A stretch of 64,000 nt of DNA from contig NW_024468539.1 in the NCBI RefSeq assembly GCF_001632365.1, positions 343,581 to 407,580 on the forward strand, written 5' to 3'. Positions within the stretch are counted from its first letter, which is position 1. The number at the start of each line of letters is the position of its first letter. Below the pieces are notes generated by a model that saw only the letters and a program-made list of their open reading frames with translations, searched no databases and was not told the DNA's origin. This DNA is from Laetiporus sulphureus 93-53 (lineage: Eukaryota; Basidiomycota; Agaricomycetes; Polyporales; Laetiporaceae). Shown one piece after another: positions 33,943-45,575 of this stretch. Position numbers and translations under genes: made by a program.

Positions 33943-36900
33943 CTATACGCCCCCCACCCCTGTTGGTGCCTGCGGCGCAGTTTCCACCTTCCGCGGTTTG
34001 AGCACCGGCAAAGAACTCATGGGCTTGTAGAGCGCCGAGTTCGAATATGAGTCATTGGGAGGCATCCGCTCGCGACGTGGCAGATCTGGGAAATGATCAT
34101 GCGTCAGCTTGGCCTGTGGAGGCTGTGCGACAATCTTGAGTTTCATCATAGCGCTCTCCAGGTTTTGCACCGATGCCGCAGAAAGTGTAGGAGGCCGAAC
34201 GCTCGTCGCAGTGGAGGCCGTGACAATCGTGTCCTTCGTAGCAGAGCCTGGCAACTCGGCGAAGCGATTCATGATCATATAGGGATCCGTCCATACGAGC
34301 TGGCCCCATCGCCGCATCCAATAACGTGTCATCTCTCCCATAACGGTATCCTTCCCACCGTTCTCCAGGAACCGCTTGTTGGTGACAATCACCATGCCTC
34401 GTTGGCAACGCGTCAGCATCACGTTCATTCTTTGCCGTGAATTCAGGAATCCAGGCCTCTCCGTCCGAACCGTAGACACGATAACGTATGGCTTCTCGTG
34501 TCCTATCGCATAAGAGATAAAGTCGTTCAGCAAATGAGCCGCGCCAGAACCACAGTCAGCGTACCCTGGAAGCTGTCAACGTTGTATACGCATTGCCAAG
34601 GGAGTTCTTCAGCCTGAAGTTGCTTCGCGATGGCAGATCTCTGTGAGTCGTAGGGCGTGATGATGCAAAAATCCAGATTTCGATAGTAATGCCGGACAAG
34701 GTTTGCTACAACATGGACTTCCTCCATGTTCTGACAGAGCACTGTCGACCCTCTTCGAATAGTACAATAAGGACAATGAAACTCACCACCCAGCTCCGGC
34801 CTTTCTGCTCCTCTTCACCCCGCCGGACATCGACAAAGGCCACACACGACATTTCCTGAATGGAATGGGCCGATCTCAACTTAGAGCTGTAGAACTGCTG
34901 AGAAATGAAGTCGCCAAGCGGCACAGGCATACGGTCTGGGGAAGACAGTCAAGGAATTCAGTATAAGGTAAATGCTAGAGCATGGCCGGAGTGGATAGGA
35001 AACAAATGAAAACATACACTGGGTATCAAGAAAGTATGCATGCTGCCGAAGATGCTTGAGATCGAAAACGGTCTGTAAACCAGGTGCCGCTTCCTTGCCG
35101 AAGGGAGGGACTATAATTGATAGGTTAGAGATGTTAGCGATCCAGCTCCAACAGTTGAATGACATACGTTGCTTGGGATCTCCAAAAAAGCATATCTTCC
35201 GCAACTCTTTGAACTTATGGAAAAGATGCTAAACATCGGGAGAAGTGAGATATACCTTATAATGTTCCACAGGTCGCACATACCATGAACTCGAATACAT
35301 CAATTTGGGACGCCTCATCAGCGATGAGTTTCTCCATAGGAATTAACTTGAATATGAGGCGATCCTCCAGCACTGGGTTCGACAACATGCTGAGGGTACA
35401 CAGAACCACGGAGCATCCTCCGAACAACCGTTCTGCTGCTCCAGGGTCCTTGTTTCCGGACAGGTCGTCCGAACGAATGAGGACCTCTTGAAAACGCTCA
35501 TAGAGGTACTCATGCCTAATATACACAAACCAATGAGCGCACGCATAGATGTGGTCGATGAGGGACCTACCATTCGAAATGGAACTCCTTCGAAACGAGA
35601 AGCTTGAAATTGATATCATGCTTGAAGAAGCTCTCGGCTATGTTCTTTACGCCTACATTCGACTGCGCAATCACCCATACTGGACTACCACGCTGATCCC
35701 AGAACTCCACAGCTGTTGAGATGGTCTTCGTCTTTCCAGTGCCGGGAGGCCCTATATAGAGGATCAGTAACCAATGTTATAAAAGAGCTGTGATATACCA
35801 TGCGTGATGATAACAGACTGGCTTCCAAGCACCATTGCATTGGTGACCGTTCTTTGAGACTCATTTAGTTGGACATGTTCGAGATGGCTATTTGAGGCTG
35901 AGGTATTCGCTAGCCTAACGTCAGCCATAATACTCGGACCAGGAAACCAGAAAACATCGATGAAGCGAGAATCGAGGTAGACCTGACCACGTAGCAGGCG
36001 AAGAATGAACTCGTCGCGTGCACGCTCGGCATTCGTGGGCTCCTCTCTGCCTACTACGTGGATGCTCTCTACTTCGCCGCGGTAAGTCCCTCGTGAGATC
36101 TCGATATGAGTGGTCTTTCCGGACGCATTGGTCGCTCGCCCGTATATGGTTCTGCCGCTTTTGTCGCGAATAACGATGGACGTCTGAGACGAAGTATGAA
36201 CGATGTTCCTGCGCTGTGAATAGTGCGGGTTCTCGCACCTCTTCGCTCCTCCGGACCCTCGTCTTGAATCGTGCGCTTTGCAACTCGAGTTGTCCATACT
36301 CATTCTTCACTAACCGTTCGTGCTCGTTTTCCATCTCCAGCGGCTTCTGGGCAGTCAAAAGGATGACGTTGACAAGTAGACGACCGAGGACATCCAGCTG
36401 TTCCTCGTTCAACCGACGAGTGTCGACTTTCAATGCATGCTCGATGTTGCTACCGCGTGCGGCCAAGCTGTCCATTCAATAATGAATGCACTAGTTTTAA
36501 TTGAATATCAGATTGCTCACTTTGCACTGAACCAGGCACGGAGACAAGTGTTCTCCCTGTTGGTGCGATACCAAACTTCATTGATTCTGTGCCTGTCGAC
36601 TTCATCATCTAATAGCTTGTAGACGGACATTGACGGCGACCATGACCCTCTTCCGTCAGACGCTAGTGCGGTACCAAGGTCGATGCCTCTGCAGTCAGAT
36701 CCGTGGCGATAAAGCAGCAACGCGAGTTGTTCCATTCCGAACCCAGCCAGTGGATAGCTTTCGTGTTGGAGGAGACGCTGAAGAGAGGCATTTGGTGAAG
36801 CATCACTACAGGTAACCGTGATAAGATATACACAGTTCACAGTAGCAAGCGCGATAGCATCGATGCTTGCATCCTCCGAAAGCTGCAGGGACACACCCAA

Positions 36901-37047
36901 AGTCATGGGTGCGAGCTCCTCTACAAGGCATGGCGCTTTAACCGCATCACTGTCGGAGAACTGACAAAGCGAAATCTGGGAAGGTAAGGTGTTGATGAGA
37001 TCCTGAGTAAGGAAGTCGTCCTTGCGAGCAGTTAGAAAGCGCGACAT
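33943..37047 (-). CDS. SF1 (Upf1-like) helicase, tandem copy 1, with shortened tail
   Basis: It starts MSRFLTARKDDFLTQ at 37047. The N-terminal 170 residues (LGVSLQLSEDASIDAIALAT, RGIDLGTAL) resemble an RNase D-like 3'-5' exonuclease fold without obvious full catalytic residues. The 1B-like region follows (TSIVIRDKSGRTIYG). Helicase motifs: PPGTGKTKT (Walker A, joined across an intron), ADEASQ (motif II), FFGDPKQ (III), ITPYDSQRSAI, VDSFQG, and RQRMNVMLTRCQRGMVIVT (V-VI). Many short introns are present. It is a close copy of 39171-42348, including about 80 bp upstream of the ATG. At the C-terminus one extra base in a G-run near 33945-33960 ends the protein at GVGGV, so the basic tail kept in copy 2 is lost. 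The helicase core looks intact. RNA or DNA unwinding is expected; the pathway is unknown. Confidence 0.8.
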
Positions 37048-37965
37048 GGAGGGAGTCGACACGGCAGCAGGCGACACATATTGCACTTTTGTACCAAAGC
37101 ATGTTGGGCCCACGAGGCGGCTGCATCAAACCATGTCTCGGATTCCTGCGATGATTCGTCGAGCTTCAAGCTCGGCACCGCAGCGATGAGTCCATCCGGC
37201 GCTCAGCAGACAGACAGCGAGAACAACGAACCGGGATACCGCAAGCCACAGTCGGTAGTCTAAATTCAAACTGTTATGGAAACGAGCAAGATACTGAACA
37301 GCAATTGAGAGCCAGTCGGGCATTTACTGCTCCCAATAAATGGATAGCGCACACATACGCGAATGCGGCGTGGGAAGTCGCTTCAGCGAACGCCGCGTCA
37401 ACGATGGCCATTTGTAATATTCATAGATGCATGGGAACAGCTTGCTTGCAGAGCTACATCTGCGAATAATGTATGTACGCGTCAAAAAGGAGTTTGCATA
37501 TCCCAAAGAGCTGTCTGCGCTTTCAACGACTTGCGCCTGTGTTCTTCCTGTTCTAGGTTGCGATGTAATTGAATCCGTCCTCCGAAGTTCTGCTGAACTA
37601 TCTCCGAGATATACTAGTAACACACTGTATTCCGGGGTAAGTAGTAGGGGCGAAGTCAGGCAGCAGCCGGAAGACCATCGCAGTCCCTGTACGTAACAAC
37701 CAGGCGCCATTTTCCGCCCATGGACCTCCTCGCTGCACGCCGTTCCTGTTTCTGCTGCCTGCGTTGGGCTTTTTTTAAGCCCTGTGCTCCTGTCTTCGTT
37801 GCATTTACTTCGACATCGTTGAGCCAGAGGTGCCCTTGTTGTTAGAGTCCGAACTGCTCTCATCATCTGGTGGAACGTTAGATATTGAAGCGCCAGCGCC
37901 GTCCTACGGTGTGAGGGACACATGCATGCGACGGCGATGAAAGAAGTACTGCATGATATATCACT
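37048..37965. other. Upstream region of helicase copy 1, unassigned
   Basis: The first 80 bp are shared with the upstream region of helicase copy 2. A 216-codon minus-strand frame (37324-37974) has no domain signature and may be chance or part of the unknown gene to its right. Confidence 0.35.
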
Positions 37966-38595
37966 GACCTCCAAGCATACACGCGTCGTTTTGTTCTTCT
38001 TACATTGTTCCAGCTGTCGATGACGCTGTGAACGTGACTAAACCCCTCATTCGTTTGATTATCTCTGCGTTTGATTCCGACTGCAGACACGTAGTATCGG
38101 AGAGGTTACTCAGTTAACTTTCAAACCTGAACTAACAGTTCAACTCACGGATAGCAGTGACCATGGGCACCATCATGGACATAATTGCTTCGCCTGGCTG
38201 AGGCTTGTTGTTGGACGTCGACGACACAGCCGCCTGGATATCGAGCAAGAAGATTTTCCAGTCTTGCTCACGCACGTCATGCAGTGCGAAAGGATGGAAT
38301 GGAGCGGCGGACGGAGGCAGTATGGGCGGGAATCCATCCTGGAGGTTCTCGCTAATATTGATCAGACCCGCAGGCTGGAAGGGCGGATAGGTTCGGAGGT
38401 TTGTCGGCGGGGACCGCTGGAGGGGGTTCATTTCAGAACTCCCATTCAACCATTGGCCTGAATTTTCATCCATCTCTGGATTTACAGCCTCGTACGCAGG
38501 TGGTGAGACTGAGCTTGCATCATCCGATGATGTCGAGTATTCCTGTAGCGGGTCTTCGGAAGGTGGGTAGCACCGTTGACCAGGGAGAGAAGCCT
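37966..38595 (-). CDS. Unrecognised protein between the two helicases, partial model
   Basis: One good exon runs from an acceptor at 38596 to a GTGAGT donor near 38148. It is Ser/Pro-rich with a PPAY motif (SSVSPPAYEAV), then LRTYPPFQPAGLINISENLQ and EQDWKIFLLDIQAAVS, ending AIMSMMVPMVTA. A following exon probably encodes FSHVHSVIDSWNN and RRVYAWR before another donor. The start exon and the end are not resolved. PPxY motifs often bind WW domains. No family is recognised. Confidence 0.35.
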
Positions 38596-39170
38596 CTTAG
38601 GCCAGATCGTGTGGGGGGTTCATTTTTGCCGCAGGTAGTTGTACAAGATCGCTGAGGGTGTGAAGTGCATCGCATGAGACGCTATCTGCACTCATACATA
38701 TTCTGATAATGAGCATCAGGCGATGGCGGTTCCCTTTAACTCACGTTCATTCCCATGAGAAGCCAGCAACGCCGTCGTTAGAGTGCACCTCTAGGCGCTG
38801 AAGGCTAGATCATACCGGACTAACAGTGCCGCTTTCAAGCTATTCCGTGCTGCCGTACACTGTGCGATTCACGCAGCCGCGGTTGAGGCCGGAGAACGAT
38901 GCATCAAAGCGATGCTCAGGAAGTATGATATGGCGATGTGTGCAGATAGGACATGCATTAGCTAGGTTTGGTATTGCGGCCGCTGGATGTCAATCATAGG
39001 CATGACCCTGGACCCATTCAACTTATGGCTCCGCAGTACAAACAAAGACATGGCATTCGTACAACAATCTGCAAGAGCAGACCACAGTATGTCAGATATC
39101 TCGCATAGTGAGCAAGGAGAATGGATGGACCTCGTCAGACGAGTACGGAAATGCGGAACCTACTAGACTA
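38596..39170. other. Spacer downstream of helicase copy 2
   Basis: It may hold the first exon and promoter of the unknown gene on the left. No other feature seen. Confidence 0.35.
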
Positions 39171-42100
39171 CTATTTATATCTGTGGTCCTTCCGACCTGA
39201 ACCAGCGAAAGCGTGCTTTCCTTTCCTCTTTCTAAACACCGTTTTCCTATCTGTCTCCTGCAACACAGTGTCCACGTTCAGCATTTCGGACGTCGGCAAC
39301 GAACGCATGGGCTTGCGAAGAGCCGAATTCGGATAATGGTTGGTCGCAGGTGTCCGCTCACGACGTGGCAAATCTTCGTCGGCTGACTGGGTCCTGGGAG
39401 AGTCTGCAGACACATTGAGCTGGAGCATAGCTTCCTCCAGTTTGCGCATGGAGGCTGCAGATAGCGTAGGTCGCGGAACGGTTGCGATAGCGGCAGTCTG
39501 AGCCACAGTCGTCTCCTTCGCAGCAGAGCCAGGCAACTCGGCGAAGCGATTCATGATCATGTAGGGATCCGTCCAAACGGTTTCTCCCCTTCGCCGCTTC
39601 CAATAGTGCATCATCTTGCCCATAACGGTGTTCTTCCCACCGTTCTCCAGGAATCGCTTGCTGGTGACGATGACCATGCCTCGTTGGCAACGCGTCAGCA
39701 TCACGTTCATTCTTTGCCGTGAATTCAGGAATCCGGGCCTCTCCGATCGAACCGTGGATACAATAACGTATGGCTTCTCGTGTCCTATCACACAAGAGAT
39801 GAAATTGTTCAGCAAATGAGACGTGTCAGAAGCACAGTCAGCGCACCCTGAAAGCTGTCAACATTGTATACGCATTGCCAAGGGAGTTCTTCAGCCTGAA
39901 GTTGCTTCGCGATGGCAGATCTCTGCGAGTCGTAGGGCGTGATGATGCAAAAATCCAGATCTTGATAGTGATGCCGGACAAGGTTTACAACAACATGGAC
40001 CTCTTCCATGTTCTGACAGGGCACTGTCAACCCTCTTCGCATAGTACAACAAGGACAATGAAACTCACCACCCAGCTCCGACCTTTCTGCTCCTCTTCAC
40101 CTCGGCGGACATCGACAAAGGCCACACACAACATTTCCTGCATGGAATGGACCGATTTCAACTTAGAGTTGTAGAACTGCTGAGAAATGAATTTGCCAAG
40201 CGGCACAGGCATACGGTCTGAGGAAGTCATCAAGGAAGTCAGTATAAATTAGACACTAGCGCGTGCAGGAGCAGATGCGAAGCAAATGAAAAAAAAGGCA
40301 AATTAAAGTACATACACTGCGTATCAAGAAAATATGCATGCTGCTGAAGATGCTTGAGATCGAAAACGGTCTGTAAATCAGGTGCAGTTTCCTTGCCGAA
40401 AGGAGGGACTATGATTCGTAGGTCAGAGATGTTAGCGATCCAGATCCAACAGTTGAACGACATACGTTGCTTGGGATCTCCAAAAAAGCATATCTTCTGC
40501 AACTCTTTGAACTTGTGAAAAAGATGCTGAGCATTGGGATGAAGTGAGATATACACCTTGTAACGTTCCACAGATCGCACATACCATGAACTCGAATACA
40601 TCAATTTGGGACGCCTCATCAATGACGAGTTTTTCCATAGGAATCAACTTGAATATGAGGCAATCCTCCAACACTGGGTTCGACAACATGCTGAGGGTAC
40701 ATAGAACCACGGTTGAGCCTCCGAACAACCGTTCTGCTGCTCCAGGGTCCTTGTTTCCGGACAGGTCGTCCGAACAAATGAGGACGTTTTCAAAACGTTC
40801 ATAGAGGTACTCATGCCTAAAATGAATGACTCAATTAGTACATCCAAAGATGCAGTTGACGAGGGACTTACCATTGAAAATGGAACTCCTTCGAGACGAG
40901 AAGCTTGAAGTCGATGTCGTGCTTCAAGAAGCTCTCGGCTATGTTCTTGACGCCTACGTTCGATTGTGCAATCACCCACACCGGATCGCGACACTGATCC
41001 CAAAACTCCACGGCAGCGGAGATTGTCTTTGTTTTCCCTGTGCCAGGAGGACCTTCAGGAGAATTCAGTCATCAACATTACAAAATTAGCTGTAGTGGTA
41101 CCATGTGTAATGACTACAGCTTCTTGTTCGGATATCATTGCGTCAGCAACCTTCGTCTGGGACGGATTGAGGTTGCGACGTTCGAACCGCTTCGAATTGG
41201 AAACAAGCTCTTCCAGTCCCATCCTATAAACCTTACGAGAATTAGGAAACCAGAAAGCATCAATGAATCGAGAGTCGAGGTAGGCCTGGCCACGTAGGAG
41301 GCAAAGAATGAACTCATCGCGTGCCCGCTCGGCATTCGTGGGTTCTTCTCTGCCTACTACGTGGATGCTCTCTACTCCGCCGCGGTAAGTCCCTCGTGAG
41401 ATTGCAATATGAGTGGTCTTTCCTGATGCTTTGGTCGCTTGCCCGTATATGGTTCTGCCGCTTTTATCGCGAATAACAATGGACGTCTGAGACGAAATAT
41501 GAGGAATGTTCCTGCGCTGTGGATGGCGCGGGTCCTCGCACCTCTTCGCTTCTCCGGACCCTCGTCTTGAATCGTGCGTTTTGCAATTCGAGTTTTCCAT
41601 CTTCAGTCTCCACTAACGCTTCGTGCTCATTCTCCGTCTCCAGCGGCTTCTTAGCATTCAAGAGGAAGATATTGACAACTAGGCGACTGAGGACGTCCAG
41701 CTGTTTCTTGTCCAACAGACGAGTGTCGACTTTCAATGCGTGTTCCACGTTACTGTCGCAGTCGGCCAAGCTAGTCACGTTGACAATGGAAGTGGCACTA
41801 TCAGCTGGATACGAGCATGCTCACTTTGCACTAAGCCAGGCACGAAGACAGACGTTCTCCTTGTTGGTGCGATACCAAAGTTCGTTGACTTTGTGCCGAT
41901 TGACTGACCGTTCAAGCCGTTCGATTACACACTTTGAGGGCGACCAGGCGACATTGCCTACGGACAATGCGGTCCCGATATCAATGCCTCTGCAATACAA
42001 TCCGTGGCGGTATAAGAGCAACGCCAGCTGCGCCATCCCGAACCCAGCCAATGGATGGTCTTCGTGATGCAGAAGGCGTTTGATATTATAATTGCGAGAA

Positions 42101-42348
42101 ACATCGCAGGAAGTGATCCTGACAAGGAATACCGATCTTGCAGTTGCGAACGCTATGGCATCGACGATTGCGTCTTCGGAAAGCTGCAGCGCGACACCGA
42201 GCATGCTCGGTGCGAGCTCTTCGATAAGGTTAAGCACTTCTTTTGCATCCTCGTCAGTGAACTGATGCAACGAGATCTGAGGAGGCAGTCGTTTGATGAG
42301 ACTTTGAGTAAGGAAGTCGCCATGGAGAGAACACGGAGAATGCGACAT
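39171..42348 (-). CDS. SF1 (Upf1-like) helicase, tandem copy 2
   Basis: It starts MSHSPCSLHGDFLTQ at 42348. It has the same layout as copy 1: RNase D-like N-terminal segment (LGVALQLSEDAIVDAIAFAT, RGIDIGTAL), middle 1B-like region, then PPGTGKTKT across an intron, IDEASQ, FFGDPKQ, ITPYDSQRSAI, VDSFQG and RQRMNVMLTRCQRG. The C-terminus keeps a basic tail (VFRKRKGKHAFAG, GRKDHRYK) that could be a nuclear-localisation or RNA-binding tail. Intron positions match copy 1. Upf1-like SF1 helicases act on RNA in decay and silencing, and in animals some have antiviral roles; the role here is not known. No lesion seen. Confidence 0.8.
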
Positions 42349-42804
42349 GGTGGGGGGTCGACAAGCTGGTGTCTGCCGCGAGGGACGCAGCTGTATCAAA
42401 GCACAGTCATCCCACGAGCGGCCGCTTTAACGTTCGCGAGCTGATCCGCGGTGCTTACCGTGGCGATCCGACCACAATCCGGCGCTCTGCATATTGGGAA
42501 AACGCGCAGTAGTTTCAAGAAGCTTGCAGCCAGCCAGTGGGATGAAAAGCGGCTTTACACGAGGGAGCTCGCGCTCCTGGTCGACATGGAGCATTTCGAC
42601 CATGTGTGGCACAGAGTCAGAGGTGTGGCGGGAATCCAGGACGTGGGTGTGGCGTGGGCAAGTGCTTCGGCGGACACCGAGTCAACTACATATGCGCCAC
42701 TGACGCGAATCCTCTGAGCACATCTGCGAAAGTCCCAGGTTATCTATCATGATGGCAAACATCTGTCAATTCTAACAATGTATCTACGGTACACAGGAAT
42801 AGCA
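42349..42804. other. Spacer between helicase copy 2 and the dynamin gene
   Basis: The first 80-90 bp match the upstream region of helicase copy 1. A plus-strand frame at 42451-42717 has no recognised domain. Confidence 0.4.
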
Positions 42805-45575
42805 TCATATAATAGGAGTTTGCAAGTTCCAAAGCGCCTTTTGCGCCTTCAGCAGCCTATCCCTCTTGTGCTTCAGCTCCTCTCGACGCAACGCGATCAC
42901 ACTATCCTCTTTCACATATTCCGAGCATAGCCTGAAACCGTCTGGGCCGCCCACTCCCAAGGTCTCACGCAGGACCGCTACCACAGCCTGCTCGCGGTTG
43001 AGCCCGAGGATCAGCTCGTGATCGATTGCGTTGGGGACGTTGTCTGCGAAGCGCTTGTACGCCACTACAGTGAACCCCCGGACCGTTTAGGACGCATGGT
43101 CTGATACATAAAACGAAATGCTTACCTTGGAAGTACGCACGGACGCTCGCCATGATGCTGATCGCGGCCTCGCACGGGTCAGACGGCAGAACCTTCGGCA
43201 AGTCGGCAGGCTTGACTCCATGTATTCCGATCTCGCTGAAGCCTGCAGTGATTTTGCTAATGCTCTCAGCCAGAGACGAGTCCGAGTCAGGTGCAGCTTC
43301 ATGCGACTTCAACTTCTGCAAGAGAGGCATGTTGCTATATTCTGGCCGCGAGCCCTTGTAGTGCGTCAGAAACTTTTCACGGTAGTCGCGATAGTAATGT
43401 TCGTTCCAAGTTCGTGGCCTCTGCTCGATCTCCAGAAGCCAATCAAGGCGCTCTTTTGCCACCTCCGAACAAGACGAGATGTGCTCTGTGAGAACAAGTC
43501 TTGGTGCCGCATACATTAGCGTCCTGCAATCGGGCGGAATGGGGAGGGCACCTACGTGACTTGACTGAGCAACAATGGATACTGCGCAAACTCCTCGTTG
43601 ACGAACTCTTTGACCTTGCCATTGAGGACACTTTCAATCTTGTCAAAGAGCTGCAGCGTCGGTTCTCGCCACTTGCTGACTATGGCGTGAACATACTCCG
43701 CGATCACCTCGAAGGGGAAGAAATCTGGCAACTCGCGCGTCCTCGCCCTGAAAACAACGTCAACTTCAGGGTCGCTCAATAACCTTTGCCAAACGTACAG
43801 CGCAATTTGCTCCATGACTTCGTTGATATATATGGCCTGTTTTGCAGTGGGCGGGGTATACGGCATCTCCTCGTTCGCGAGGAAGTCCGGCGACACACCT
43901 GCCTCTGGTTCCGATCCATCAGCAGGTCTCTCATACGGCCTGAAGTCCGGTGCCGTTGAGCGGATCGCCTTCCGAAAATCCTGCTGGTTCGGCCGAATTA
44001 ACTGTAGCAGGCCAGTCGGGCCTGGAGTTCCCTCGAGGTAGCTCGACAAGCCCTTGGAAAACCTGCCGATGAGCTTGTATACCTCGCCAACGGGGTCTTT
44101 GGATGGTTCTCCCGGCAGCTCCTTCAGCTGTGCCTCCGTCTGTTGCAAAGTTTTATAGATCGTGTCCCGGATCCCTGGGAGCCTGAATTCTGACTATCAA
44201 TCGGTGTAGTGCAATACAAAAACATAAAACCCACTTTGTGGCGATCAAATCGGACAGGACGTCGCCGCATCGCTGCGTCAAGAGTTCCGTTCCGAGGTGC
44301 CTCTGGATGGACAGCGACTGCGCCGCCCATGGCTGGGTGGACAAGAAGAACTTCTTCTCGCTTTGCCGAGCCTCCTCCCAAGTGATGCCCATCCTCAGCT
44401 GCATCGTATCAGGCTGCTTGACCATGTACCAGCCGTGCTTCAGGCGTCGCTCGGGGTCTTCGTTCCTCAGAATCCGGAGCCACGTGTCCTCATCGCCTCT
44501 GTCGATCTTGTCAGGTTTCGTCAGAACCCCTGAGACAAACGGACGAGGTCAGGATGTGTTCACTAGGTGAGAATGTGAAGACGTACCGATAGTGCGCTCG
44601 TGCCGGGGATCAAACTTCGTTGCGAGCTGGTACGCGCCCTGGTTCATAAAGTCAGCTGTTTCGAAGAAAGTGAGTGTAGATCGCTTCATAGAGGGGGAAG
44701 AACTCACTCTCGCAGGCGATGGTCAAAAGGATGATGCAGTTATCCTTCGACACAAAGTCGGATGCGAGCTCCTTGATCAACTCAATGTCGCGCGCATCTT
44801 CACCGCTGCCAACGCTCGAAATGATACCTGGACCAGACGCATCAGAATCTCCTCTTCGCAATACATATTCATGTTAATTGCGCGCACCAGGGAGATCCAC
44901 AAAAGACAAGTCAGGTACGTTTGGCCCGCTGATTTCGAGCACGATACAGTTCTTCGAGAACGTTAGCTCGGGCTTGCCAGCATCTTCCTCGTCTTCCTCG
45001 AGGAAGGACTCAGGGTTTTTGCTGGGATGCAGGATCGCACGTTGAGCGCGGCTGACCCTCTCCGCCACGTCATCCTTGTTGTAGATCGTGTCGCCGAATC
45101 CCTCGGTGCGCACCGGGATAGGCTCGCCATTGCCATTCGTCGAGAATCGAAGGGATACGGTACATTGCCAAGGATTGGACGATTGACGTAGACGACACTC
45201 AGTCGGGCACCTTAGGAGTCAGTGAGCATTGGAATGTGATTCACGACGGCGGAAATTATACCTGGTGCAGGTCCCACTGGCGCGCGGGAGCGTGATGCCC
45301 GAGGCGGACTCGATGAGCGAAGACTTTCCCGAGCTCTGTATGCCAAGCACCCCAATCATGGGGATCTCTATGTCCATCGTAACGCTAATGTCCGCGTAGA
45401 AAATCAGCTCGGCGTTGTGCGAGAGGACCACAAAAGATTACCCTGTATCATACAAACTGCTCGCAGTGTCGAGCATCGCTCTGCGCCTTGATGAGTATGA
45501 CGAGTTTCCAAGCCCTGCGCCATCATCAGTGATGGCACGATCGCCATTGAGGACGCGAGGATCGGTAGCAAGCAT
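42805..45575 (-). CDS. Dynamin-family large GTPase (Mx/dynamin-like)
   Basis: It starts MLATDPRVLNGDRA at 45575; the upstream in-frame extension to 45695 is not needed. Motifs: G1 GIQSSGKSSLIES, switch I Thr in LPRASGTCTR, G3 FVDLPG, the IILLTIACES helix, and G4 IGVLTKPDKIDRG. Stalk helices follow through the middle (EEARQSEKKFFLSTQPW; YINEVMEQIALYVWQRLLSD). The C-terminal GED-like region, DSVIALRREELKHKRDRLLK, ends at 42805. No PH or Pro-rich domain is seen, so it is closer in layout to Mx and fungal dynamin-like proteins than to classical dynamin. Around eight introns. It should hydrolyse GTP and remodel membranes or bind assemblies; the target is unknown. A relic of a second copy lies at 51118-51310. 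Confidence 0.85.

Noticed and set aside
37324..37974. 216-codon frame between the helicases
   Set aside because: No domain, no start context, and mixed composition; kept only as unassigned sequence.
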